Shown here in pieces: positions 9,901 through 16,614 of a stretch of 64,000 bases of DNA. Under the pieces are notes generated by a model. It made no database searches. It saw only the letters and a program-made list of their open reading frames with translations, and was not told where the DNA came from. The DNA is taken from assembly GCF_020686965.1 (NCBI RefSeq), contig NZ_JAJEPS010000009.1:1-64000 (forward strand). The letters run 5' to 3'. The translations under genes and the position numbers were made by a program. How positions within the stretch are numbered: the first letter of the stretch is position 1; each line of letters opens with the position of its first letter. Origin of the DNA: Hominiventricola filiformis (GTDB lineage: Bacteria > Bacillota > Clostridia > Lachnospirales > Lachnospiraceae).

Positions 9901-12179
9901 TTAGCAGATGAACTGTAATCTTTATACCATCCGATCGGTGTCCATTTATAAAGCCCGGTTGCTTCTGCATTCACATCTTCATTGATCGTAATATCAGCCG
10001 TCAGCACTGCGGAGTCCGTCATCTGGGCATGTTTATCAAACCACATGAGTTCATCCGGGGAACCGATGAGATATGCTCCGCTTTCATTCTTCTGCGGCTC
10101 CGTATAATTCTCTCCGTCCCATGCAGTCTGCACCTCCAGGGTATATGCCTGGATCTGTACTGCCTGAGCCTCTACGGTAAAGCTTCCTTTGACAGATTTA
10201 TACCCGGAACAGGAGATGACATAATTATAAGTTCCTGCCGGAAGTGCGTAGCTTCCATCTGCCTGTGCCTGCAGATTCTCACCCGGCCACTCCGGACAGG
10301 TCACTGTGATCACCGGTGTGATCGCTTTGCCATCAGCCGCAGTAATATCACCAAATGTCACCTTCTGCTTTGCAAGCTCTGTCATGGAGATATTCTGTGC
10401 ATCCTTTGCTTTATCGCCAGTCACTGAGAAGCTGCCTGTCTTCTCTTCATATCCAAACGCTTTCAATGTATAGCTGTAAGGATTACCGGATTTGGGCAGG
10501 CGGTAGGTCCGTCCATCTGCCTCCGGAGTCCGTCCAGCCACCGTCAGTTCCGCATCTGCAGGAACCGTCGTAAATACCACATCATAGAGTGCTTCTTTTA
10601 ATGCGACCGTGATTGTCTGTCCGCCATAAGCAACGGTAAAGCTGCCGGTCTCAGTCTGACATTCAGGAGCTGACACTTCATATGTATAGGTACCATTTTT
10701 CAGTGCGTAGCTTCCGTCCTCTTTCGGAGCGATCACCATATCGTTCTGTTTAACTATAAGCTTTGCCTCATCTGGAGTGACAGCAAATGTTACCGTATAT
10801 TCTGCATTCGGATCCTGCCATCCGAGGATCGGATAGTTGTCCGTCTGAGAAATATAAGAACTACCCAGCAGTCCTGCCATATCAGATACTTTTAACTCAT
10901 CTGCTGTCTTCGCAGTGATGCCTGACGCATCTGCATTGGCTCCATCACCGTTCAGTCCATCTGCGGATAAATAGTAGCAGTTTTGGGCTGTGATGAGATT
11001 GGTTGTTGTTCCAGAATAATTGTTCCCAGAGCTGCTTCCTATTACACCACCAAGGACAATGTCTGCAATTGTAGATTTATTTACAATTGTTCCTGCATTA
11101 TAACAATTGGTCAGTATACTCCCACTATTGGAAGCGGAACAAGGATCTCCAACAACACCTCCAACTCCTTTTGTTGCTGTATCATTAAATGCACTGGTTG
11201 GTGTCTGGCTCTCTACTTTTCCCCAATTATAACAATCTGTTATCTTCGTATTGGATGACGCACAACCTCCTGCAATACCTCCCAGGGAATAGATACCCGT
11301 CACATCACCAGTATTAAAGCAGGACTGAACTGTACCAGCCGCACTTCCTACCACACCTCCGGTACGTTTGAGAGTACTGGTAATTTTTCCTGTATTTCCA
11401 CTGCGTTCAATAGAAGAGGAACTGTTAATTGCACCTGCGATACCTCCCACGCAATAGCTATATCCACCTGGCTTACCAGTGTCCACAATCTCTGCACTGT
11501 TTATACAATTCTTTATCACTGTATTATTGGCTGTTCCAACAATGCCTCCCACATAATCTCCTGCACCGCTGACTGCTCCCTGATTCGTACAGCCACTAAT
11601 ACTGCTTCCTGTCGTACTTGTATATCCGACAATACCTGCAATATATCCTTTCTTTGTTGCCGTAACCGTTGCCTGATTCACACAGTTCTCTATGGTGACC
11701 GGAGATCCATAACCCACGATACCTGCCGCATATGCGGAAGATGTGGTTGATGTGGTCACACTTCCAGCCACCGTCAGGTCTTTGATCTCTCCGCCTTTTA
11801 CATAGCCAAACAATCCCTGATAAGCAGTAGTGGCATTGATAGAAAGACCGGCGATCGTATGACCGTCACCATCAAAAGTACCGCCATATGCCACATAGTC
11901 CTTATAAGTATTGGTTGCTTTGCCGATTGGCTCCCAGTCGCCTTCCAGATTGCTTAAATCAATATCCTTTGTCAGTTTCGCACACAGCGTGGATGTTGAT
12001 TTTTTCGTTAATGCATTGACCTCATCTCTGAACTCTATCAGATCCTGCGCAGTGGCGATCAGATACGGATCAGCTTTGGTTCCGCTTCCACTGGATGCCG
12101 GACTTGCCTGTACCGTTGCCGGCATAAGACTCAGCACCATCAGCAGTACCAAAAACATAGATGTAATACGCTTTTTCAT
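3903..12179 (-). CDS. Giant secreted GLUG/DUF4430-like/dockerin protein (2758 aa)
   Basis: The start is the ATG at 12179 behind AGGAGG. Approximate layout: signal peptide 1-27; GLUG block 1 (30-455); beta domains of PEGA or carboxypeptidase-regulatory type (457-680); GLUG blocks 2 (683-1046) and 3 (1053-1380); Ig-like domains (1440-1555); GLUG block 4 (1556-1893); InlB-type repeat (1896-1963); a DUF4430-like segment (about 1975-2225, with FWGHGENLTYFLNHQYPL and LEDGDVIDVAMY); cohesin-like domain (2240-2373); four beta repeats; and a C-terminal dockerin (2693-2757) with two calcium loops, DVNGTGTVGINDV and DVNNDRKVNVLDA. Each GLUG block opens with a Gly-x-Tyr-x-Ile ... Trp-Phe motif. It is preceded by riboswitch 3. 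A role as a secreted corrinoid-binding scaffold, docked on the cohesin protein, is inferred. The dockerin and GLUG calls are firm; the DUF4430-like call is moderate. Confidence 0.88.
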   Translation of the reverse strand: MKKRITSMFLVLLMVLSLMPATVQASPASSGSGTKADPYLIATAQDLIEFRDEVNALTKKSTSTLCAKLTKDIDLSNLEGDWEPIGKATNTYKDYVAYGGTFDGDGHTIAGLSINATTAYQGLFGYVKGGEIKDLTVAGSVTTSTTSSAYAAGIVGYGSPVTIENCVNQATVTATKKGYIAGIVGYTSTTGSSISGCTNQGAVSGAGDYVGGIVGTANNTVIKNCINSAEIVDTGKPGGYSYCVGGIAGAINSSSSIERSGNTGKITSTLKRTGGVVGSAAGTVQSCFNTGDVTGIYSLGGIAGGCASSNTKITDCYNWGKVESQTPTSAFNDTATKGVGGVVGDPCSASNSGSILTNCYNAGTIVNKSTIADIVLGGVIGSSSGNNYSGTTTNLITAQNCYYLSADGLNGDGANADASGITAKTADELKVSDMAGLLGSSYISQTDNYPILGWQDPNAEYTVTFAVTPDEAKLIVKQNDMVIAPKEDGSYALKNGTYTYEVSAPECQTETGSFTVAYGGQTITVALKEALYDVVFTTVPADAELTVAGRTPEADGRTYRLPKSGNPYSYTLKAFGYEEKTGSFSVTGDKAKDAQNISMTELAKQKVTFGDITAADGKAITPVITVTCPEWPGENLQAQADGSYALPAGTYNYVISCSGYKSVKGSFTVEAQAVQIQAYTLEVQTAWDGENYTEPQKNESGAYLIGSPDELMWFDKHAQMTDSAVLTADITINEDVNAEATGLYKWTPIGWYKDYSSSAKYTGTFDGDGHTISGLYVSMTGSGYTSNYVGLFGYAGTDSKISNLTITDSKIEASGSYRGNNVGAIAGNAYDIENCHVTDSVTVTGSNYVGGVAGSVDNSITASSNAGTVTATANRAGGVTGRVQSNKTTAMTECYNSGSVKGASLVGGLVGDLYNGGTISDCYNTGAVTATTGVAGGLTGNFRSGVIKNTYTSITPSATNAGSVAGKLEWASGQKTLDQVFVLQSELNTVGNLNSCTIQTGDAQKKTTEELKALASTLGDKFTEDSENSNQGYPILKWQAGSDEPDPDQPAVDPDGWDGHTATPPAQENGIYQISTAAELKWFADAAKATTNIQGVLKADVNLNHQAWTPIGGTTADSAFAGILDGAGYTVKNLYCKTNGEAGLFAWNKGTIKNLKVTGKVISGDCAAAIASQNQGTIENCIADAAVTGGNYTAGITGENNGIITSCTNQGAVSGAQYVGGIAGENTASKNSTAKISGCINTGMIRATGYMAGGIAGNNDGYGENFAAALIENVANSGHIINTDATMRSYAGGCVGRNNGKVDKLYNSGSVESMGGCVGGTLGLNVTKAEKSNLYNIGDVTGGDFEDDGYPTDNQVSSESELAQAKNQMTEVLTRLGSKEAISGTLSINGTAEVEATVTAQYTGDQTGLIYIWYYSYDENDDVVLAITEKPEYKIPQNMAGRKLRVKALCADASGVLKAETESAVKGLTGSLKIEGAPVVGRTLTAVFKSSDSVPVKYQWYQEGKTPIEGATGETYTVTAADQGKVLTVRVTSDQVAGMLEASTKTVTTAADADMWESAQCTEPANVGGVYMIGTEKELHWFASEVNGGNTAISGKLLNDIKLTTDNWYPIGRSGHAYAGTFDGNGKHITNLKITSTKDETGFFGLIAGGGKVKSLNLSGTVTVTGDVSQTGGIAGAMEDVEKASSITDCSFSGSVSGNIQVGGIVGCVGLHNNVERCSNTAAVSGKELIGGIAGANSYGNIRYCRNTGTVGNDKAEQVGGIVGAHQNYAELIASYNTGEVKGADYIGGIAGNVYVASMPLGCYNVGSVSSGMHCGGAVGSFGGDDYITIKKGSFYQGPLSAAYQANGAKMRSAEDMKKESFVSELNADAYVTCYTKDTQNKNNGYPILTWEVDGFQVTFNANGGDCDITDVNVAVNGSLNELPTPYRWNYKFDGWFTEKDGGEAITTETKFNADTVLYAHWTLIRPSTGEQNKKTVYFSLSLDGKYVTGNDADSTLLAMVPVDVEYFDLSAYDLQKYMITENGAPVEQPTVLHLMIQMLEKYYLSDGSRVTNNSSAMTVTGGFSHMYFQKFWGHGENLTYFLNHQYPLMKPGMGATADYMTLEDGDVIDVAMYSNNNFYKDANAGFPYFTLTDGTAAEQMEMTASEPRKVVLRRGWANMNTGEPTDMTVAGAKVYYTTDPSLPKEQWTEMGTTRDDGSIICRFPDAGTQYLMVEGTDVSAPAICKVMVQPGAEQLPDQGYALSVSGGSASLPIGDDVQAVITVKSKDEITYNAYDLTVTYDPAVLTYKGINDANVSNLKVTDDGSGTLRITGYGEDRTVGIDSILLTFTGNAAGESNITVTAAKIDKSEHATTADAPNAQILNDSCKVTVENIHRVTLVGEIHGDSTVKDGTDYRINLNDQHYDYEITAQMNGQNVTAEKKTDTNGEIYYNIGNVTGDLNVTATRTPKTYTITTDGTGKEDLTAAGSATYLQDYTFTVDKKYGYTYLVTVKKNGEDCPVSMDADQKTYTIAGINVTGDIQITVSKEVDMSTRTKINFTGNGSGNVTGGTTQLAMRNQEFTFEMTATDVYEYTLKLADGTVLTPEADGKTYKIPASKVTGEELNVTAERKGIITQTVSKYLDLGDEKAIWLVTASGAVDDGNILTYDTHSMYWSTNYQAYAYLLISDKSQSEVEAEAAGKVQEAAGTKQTLAYDYDVNGTGTVGINDVQLIYNMYNAMYENFDMATMEKFLNADVNNDRKVNVLDASQAVQEMIKRNK

Positions 12180-12229
12180 CTCTTCCTCCTTGTTATATAG
12201 ATTTCTGTCTCCCATTTATGTAATGGCAC

Positions 12230-12266
12230 AAAAAAAGGATGCAAGTAAGTCTCCTTACCTGCACCC
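12230..12266 (-). terminator. Riboswitch-linked intrinsic terminator 3
   Basis: The stem GGGTGCAGGTAAG / CTTACTTGCATCC is followed by seven T on the minus strand, between aptamer 3 and the giant gene start. Confidence 0.82.
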
Positions 12267-12311
12267 GTCTTATTGTGCTCTTAAAGAATATATAATTGTT
12301 ATTCCAATGTT

Positions 12312-12450
12312 CCGCAGCAGATGTCTGAGTTACATGGTGCGAACATTTTATAAATTACTTTCCCATGTCCGTAACATGCTTACAGCGTCGTACCCCCCCC
12401 CGATTCTCACGGGATTCTCCTTTACCTGCTCTGTTAATACGCAGACTGCA
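12312..12450 (-). promoter_or_regulatory. Cobalamin-type riboswitch aptamer 3
   Basis: On the minus strand: GCAGTCTGCG, AAAGGAGAA, CCCGTGAGAATCGGG, CGACGCTGTAA and AACTCAGACATCTGCTG in the family order. It differs from copies 1 and 2 in the side hairpins and has a run of nine G next to the main hairpin. It shares less sequence with the other two than they do with each other, so the giant gene arrived with its own leader. Confidence 0.78.
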
Positions 12451-12463
12451 AATCATTGTTACC

Positions 12464-12492
12464 AATATAACACATTCAGCCTGTGCAATCAA
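12464..12492 (-). promoter_or_regulatory. Sigma-A promoter for riboswitch 3 and the giant gene
   Basis: TTGATT (12487-12492) and TATATT (12464-12469) are spaced by 17 bases and end about 14 bases before the aptamer. The duplicated TTGTCA-17-TATAAC sequence farther upstream could add a second start. Confidence 0.65.
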
Positions 12493-12499
12493 GAGGCTG

Positions 12500-12625
12500 A
12501 ATGCTTTTTAATTGGACAATCAGAAAGAAAAAACTACATGCTCTTAACCAGCGAATCGGAAGCCAGACCCGTGTATGTCTGGACAAAAGAACATATCGAA
12601 GCACATTTCCTTAAGCCCTGTATTT
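12500..12625 (+). pseudogene. Transposase remnant (IS1634/IS4-like C-terminal fragment)
   Basis: The plus-strand reading contains SEARPVYVWTKEHIEAHFL, which resembles the conserved RPVY...R/HIEAHF segment near the C-terminus of IS1634-type DDE transposases. The rest of the gene is absent, and the reading turns into unrelated sequence after about 12620. The inner part is within the 101-bp inverted repeat, so both repeat arms carry IS debris. The family assignment is from memory of the motif and is tentative. Confidence 0.5.
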
Positions 12626-12672
12626 ACTGGGTTTGGCGGGTTTTTTATATCCATTTAGCTGCAAAAGTCAGG
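12572..12672 (+). repeat. 101-bp inverted repeat, right copy
   Basis: It is the inverted partner of 3724-3824 (one mismatch) and ends directly at the stop codon of the TIM-barrel gene. Confidence 0.92.
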
Positions 12673-13635
12673 TTATAGCACATTCTTATTTTTTTGACAA
12701 TCCATTAACAAAATTTTTCCCTGATCCAAATATTTTCCCAGTTCTTCCCTGCTCCTTGTAATATATTCATAGGTCACATACAACGGCTGTATCCGCTGTA
12801 CCATGGCAGGTACCCCTTCTGCAGTAAAAGGTTCATGCTTATCAATTTTGAAAATATGTTCATATACCTTGCAGAACCGTTCCGACGGATCTTCCGGCAG
12901 TTCATGGCGGGTACTCAGCCACTCTTTGACATAATCTCCCGTCAGGGACTGCTGCAGGTGAATACCTTTGATATATGAAACCAGATCTCCATGCGCATCC
13001 AGCATCTGGTTCAAATAGTCCACGCCTTCTTCCTGAGTCTTCAGATCCAGATTGGTGTGCAGGAAATGTCCTGTATCCAGCATAAATCCTTTCTTCTCAT
13101 AATGTACCCGTTCCAACAGATAACGGGTATCTTCCGGTGAAAGGAAGTTAAGTCCCGGCCACCATAAGTTCTCCATGAGAAACCAGAAGTCGTAATCCTG
13201 TCCCTCCAGAAGTTCATTGATAAAGGATGCCGCTGCGGTCAACACTTCCCGGTCTTCATGCTGCATGACGTATGTAAATCCTTCCTCGTCATTGACCTGC
13301 ACCACATGAAAAACCACATACTCTGCTCCCATCCATTTCGCATAGTCCAGATCCTTCCGGTAATGGCGGATCAATTCTTCCCGGTCTTTGTCCATCCAGT
13401 CTCCCAGGCAGCAGCAATGCACGCCACGCACCATGGACGACCGAATCAGGCTACACTCTTCCGGTGGTATGGGGTGTTCCAGATCTGCCGGATCATAATT
13501 GTCTAACGGCATGACCTCCAGTCCGTCACACCCATGGCTTTTATAAAAGCTCTTCAGATCATCTGCAGAAAAAAATCTGCATACATCGTCATAAGACGTT
13601 GTTATGTTCATCTGAAATTTCACTGCGCCTTCCAC
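12673..13635 (-). CDS. Xylose isomerase-like TIM-barrel protein
   Basis: The 320-residue product has the fold pattern of the AP endonuclease 2/sugar isomerase family: GLEVMP near the N-terminus, a VFHVVQV strand, Glu in FLMENLWWPG, MLDTGHF and IKGIHLQQS, which supply the usual Glu/Asp/His metal ligands. The substrate is unknown. The start is uncertain: GTG at 13635 (used here), GTG at 13623 behind GGAAGG, or ATG at 13611. It is eight bases downstream of the DUF4430 lipoprotein, as last gene of the ECF operon, so a role linked to the transported ligand is suspected but unproven. Its 3' end is duplicated at 3602-3724. Confidence 0.75.
   Translation of the reverse strand: MEGAVKFQMNITTSYDDVCRFFSADDLKSFYKSHGCDGLEVMPLDNYDPADLEHPIPPEECSLIRSSMVRGVHCCCLGDWMDKDREELIRHYRKDLDYAKWMGAEYVVFHVVQVNDEEGFTYVMQHEDREVLTAAASFINELLEGQDYDFWFLMENLWWPGLNFLSPEDTRYLLERVHYEKKGFMLDTGHFLHTNLDLKTQEEGVDYLNQMLDAHGDLVSYIKGIHLQQSLTGDYVKEWLSTRHELPEDPSERFCKVYEHIFKIDKHEPFTAEGVPAMVQRIQPLYVTYEYITRSREELGKYLDQGKILLMDCQKNKNVL
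12674..12796 (+). repeat. 123-bp direct repeat, right copy
   Basis: It is identical to 3602-3724 and here forms the intact 3' end of the TIM-barrel gene. Such a long perfect flank is too long for a normal transposon target duplication. Confidence 0.92.
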
Positions 13636-13643
13636 CTTTCCTG

Positions 13644-14159
13644 TTACTCATGCGTATCCATCCACTCCTGTGCTCCCGGCATATCTGCATCGAGATCCAG
13701 GCCCAGATCACAGGTATAATCCCAGCGGACCACATCTCCATCGGCCAGCTTGCACTTGCCACATCCCATATTCTGGTATTCACCATTGACGCTATACATC
13801 CAGCCACTCCAACGGCCTCCGTCAAATTCATACAGGTTTCCGATTCCTTCAATGTACTCTGTCCCTTTTCCCCCATTATATTCCATCTGAATACCTTCCT
13901 CATCACGGATTTTACAGAGCAGGTCAAAAACAGTGTCTCCTTCCTGTACTTCCACTTCCGTATCCGGCAGGATCACCCCATCTTCCGGCAGAATGCCTTT
14001 CCATTTCTTCTGTTCACAAAGTCCTTTTGCTACTGCGTTATCGCAGCGAATGGATATCTGTACCCTATAAGTCTCTCCGCTGTTTCCTCCATATCCGCAT
14101 CCCGTCATGAGAAAACAAAGCAAAACTGCCAGCAACAGCTGTTTTATTTTTTTCCCCAT
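13644..14159 (-). CDS. DUF4430 lipoprotein, probable corrinoid-binding partner of the ECF transporter
   Basis: The 171-residue protein has a lipoprotein signal with lipobox LMTGC (Cys21). A DUF4430 domain follows: GDTVFDLL (74-81), the signature GGRWSGWMYSVNG (114-126) and LADGDVVRWDYTCDLG (138-153). This family is structurally related to the beta domain of vitamin-B12 binders such as transcobalamin and intrinsic factor. It overlaps the S-component gene by 16 bp and has its own GGAGAGGAG site, so it is translated from the same mRNA. The likely role is to capture a corrinoid outside the membrane and pass it to the S component; this is inferred from family and context. Confidence 0.82.
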   Translation of the reverse strand: MGKKIKQLLLAVLLCFLMTGCGYGGNSGETYRVQISIRCDNAVAKGLCEQKKWKGILPEDGVILPDTEVEVQEGDTVFDLLCKIRDEEGIQMEYNGGKGTEYIEGIGNLYEFDGGRWSGWMYSVNGEYQNMGCGKCKLADGDVVRWDYTCDLGLDLDADMPGAQEWMDTHE

Positions 14160-14977
14160 ACATACTCCTCTCCATCCAGACCAAATTTGCGTTTGATTCT
14201 ACTTAACTTTCTCACCCAAGGTTCTGCCGCCACCCAGAGCACTAATGCCGTGCAGATACCATGGCTGATATCAAACCATGCGCTGGACAGATAAGCAGCA
14301 GCCACTGCCTGCAGACTGAACGGACGCACATACCCCAGAATATACTGGAGGTTCATAATCCAGCCGTACAAAACGCTGAAGAGAAATCCAGCCACGCACA
14401 GCAATATCGGCTTTTTTCTCTTTCCTTCTTCATCAGTAACCGCCTGTCCCACCGTTCCAAAGATTCCGGTCCGGTACAAGGTTCCGGTCAAAAATCCCAC
14501 GATTCCCCAGCTAAACATCTGCCAGGGCGTCCAGGGTCCCTGTCCAAAAAGGAAATTGCTCAAAAGAGCTGCCAGCGCTCCGGTCAGATACCCCGCCTCC
14601 GGACCAAAGGCAATCCCCGTAATCATGACAATAGCTGTCACTGGCTTAAAATTTGGCAGCGGCACAATGGAAAATGCCGTCCTCCCCACCACACACATGG
14701 CGGCCATCAGCGCAATGGGCACCAGGTCCCTGGCTTGGGCTTTTCTGCGGTCAAACATCAGATAAAATGGTAACAGAGATAATACCAGAAATACCGCTGC
14801 CATCAGAAGGTCTGAATTCTGAATCAGTGTATCTTGCAGATTCCATTCCTTAGAATCATGAAGTCGCGGCCTATGTTCCATAAACCAGCTGTAAAACACC
14901 AGAAGCAGTGGAAGCAGAAAGGTAATTCCCCATGCGGCAATTCTGCTTCTCTTTTTCCTTATTCTGCATTCTGACAT
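14144..14977 (-). CDS. ECF transporter S component, probable cobalamin/corrinoid type
   Basis: The 277-residue membrane protein has about seven to eight hydrophobic segments. Its core carries ALMAAMCVVGRTAF, NFKPVTAIVMITGIAFGP and SNFLFGQGPWTPWQM, typical of ECF substrate-capture subunits of the cobalamin-like group. Two extra N-terminal segments (about 15-31 and 56-72) precede the core. It starts behind GGGGAGG and overlaps the ATPase gene by 19 bp. Substrate assignment rests on the DUF4430 partner and the riboswitch-controlled neighbours; a different vitamin is possible. Confidence 0.78.
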   Translation of the reverse strand: MSECRIRKKRSRIAAWGITFLLPLLLVFYSWFMEHRPRLHDSKEWNLQDTLIQNSDLLMAAVFLVLSLLPFYLMFDRRKAQARDLVPIALMAAMCVVGRTAFSIVPLPNFKPVTAIVMITGIAFGPEAGYLTGALAALLSNFLFGQGPWTPWQMFSWGIVGFLTGTLYRTGIFGTVGQAVTDEEGKRKKPILLCVAGFLFSVLYGWIMNLQYILGYVRPFSLQAVAAAYLSSAWFDISHGICTALVLWVAAEPWVRKLSRIKRKFGLDGEEYVWGKK

Positions 14978-16614
14978 GCTGCGATCACCTCCCCGCAGGT
15001 AATGACTTTTTCAATCCGATCCCCGGCAATCAATCCGGCTGCCGTCGTATAAAATCGGTTGCCAGAGAAAAACCCATGAGGTTCATCTTCCGATATGAGT
15101 TGTCCATCAAATAAAAGTCCACACCGGTCTGCATAGGATGCTGCAAATTCCAGATCATGAGTCACCATAAGAATGGACAATTTCTGATCCGCAAGCTTTC
15201 TGAGCATTTCCGCCAGCGACTGCTTCAGATACGCATCCAGTCCTTTGGTAGGTTCGTCCATGAGAAGAATATCGGCCCGCTGCAAAAGCAGCTTTCCTAC
15301 CGCTGCCCGCTGCATCTCCCCACCGCTTAAATCATAGGGATGAGAAAACTTCTTTCCATCCAGTTCCAGAAAAGCTGCCATCTCTTCTGCTTTCTGTCTA
15401 GCAGCCTCCTCCTTCCAGCCTGCCACCGCACTTTCCAGAAATTCCTCCCAGACCGTATCATAGTGAAATAATGCCTGGGGACTCTGAGGCAGCATGGCGA
15501 GCCGCATGCCTTCTGAAGTCTTTACTTTTCCCCTCTGCGGACGTAATAATCCGGCAGCCAACTTCAGAAAAGTACTTTTTCCGGCTCCATTGCCGCCCAG
15601 CAGTGTAAATATTTCGCCTTTTTTTAACTGAAAATCCATGCTGCGCAGAATATCCGGCGCATTTTTCTCATAACGGAACCAAAGTTCCTTTGCTTCTATG
15701 ACATTTTGCTCTGTGTTATCTTTTTTCTCTTTCTCCAATTTTCTGATCACATACTGACCGTCTGTCCGTAACTCTGCAAGGGCATTTCTCGCATCCCGGA
15801 TATTCAGCGGAAGTTTTTTCCCCTCCGGGTATATGCCCTGCTTTCTCAATTCACCGAAGATTCGCACCGCCCCCGGAAGTCCGTAGTAGATTCTGGAGCT
15901 GTCCGGATCCTGCTGTAAATGTTCTGCAATCCGTTCCGGTGTATCTTTCCACAGTATTTTTCCTCTTTTCATTAACAGGATCTGATCTGCGGTCTGAAAC
16001 ACCTCTTCCAGCCGATGCTCACAGATCAGCACCGCCACCCCCAGTTCCCGGTTAATCCGCCGTACCATTCCCAGCAAATTTGCCGCCGCCAGCGGATCCA
16101 GCATACTGGTAGGTTCATCCAGAATCAATAGTTTCGGATCCATGGCCATAACTGCCGCCAGATTCAGCATCTGTTTCTGGCCTCCTGACAGCTGACAGGT
16201 CTTCTTGTGAAACCATTCCTCCATTCCGAAAAAACTGGCCATCTCACTGACCCGCCGCCTGATATCCTGCACTGGAAGTGCCATATTTTCCAGACCAAAT
16301 GCCAGTTCATGCCATACATAGTCTGTGACAATCTGATTATCCGGATTCTGCTGCACGAATCCTATTTTAAATGCACTTTGTTCCGCATTAAGCTGCTGCA
16401 CTGGTTTATCTTTATAATATACCGTACCTTCTCCCTGTCCGACAGGTCGAAGCTCTGATTTTATCATTCTGAGGAGCGTGGTCTTTCCGCAGCCCGACTC
16501 TCCGCATACAACCACATATTCTCCCTTTTCTATTGAAAAAGAAAGCGCCTCTAATGCGTTCGTTTCCGCATCCGGATAGCGGAAGCTTACAGATTCAAAT
16601 CGTAAGAGCGCCAT
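14959..16614 (-). CDS. ECF transporter ATPase, fused EcfA1-EcfA2 (551 aa)
   Basis: Two ABC ATPase domains lie in one chain: Walker A GESGCGKT (38-45) with LSGGQKQ and ILDEPTSMLD, then Walker A GGNGAGKS (about 335-345) with LSGGEMQ and LMDEPTKGLD. It energises vitamin uptake through EcfT. The ATG at 16614 is chosen because it has GGAGG nearby and begins at the normal domain edge; a reading 46 codons longer would run into EcfT. It overlaps ecfT by 28 bp. Confidence 0.88.
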   Translation of the reverse strand: MALLRFESVSFRYPDAETNALEALSFSIEKGEYVVVCGESGCGKTTLLRMIKSELRPVGQGEGTVYYKDKPVQQLNAEQSAFKIGFVQQNPDNQIVTDYVWHELAFGLENMALPVQDIRRRVSEMASFFGMEEWFHKKTCQLSGGQKQMLNLAAVMAMDPKLLILDEPTSMLDPLAAANLLGMVRRINRELGVAVLICEHRLEEVFQTADQILLMKRGKILWKDTPERIAEHLQQDPDSSRIYYGLPGAVRIFGELRKQGIYPEGKKLPLNIRDARNALAELRTDGQYVIRKLEKEKKDNTEQNVIEAKELWFRYEKNAPDILRSMDFQLKKGEIFTLLGGNGAGKSTFLKLAAGLLRPQRGKVKTSEGMRLAMLPQSPQALFHYDTVWEEFLESAVAGWKEEAARQKAEEMAAFLELDGKKFSHPYDLSGGEMQRAAVGKLLLQRADILLMDEPTKGLDAYLKQSLAEMLRKLADQKLSILMVTHDLEFAASYADRCGLLFDGQLISEDEPHGFFSGNRFYTTAAGLIAGDRIEKVITCGEVIAACQNAE

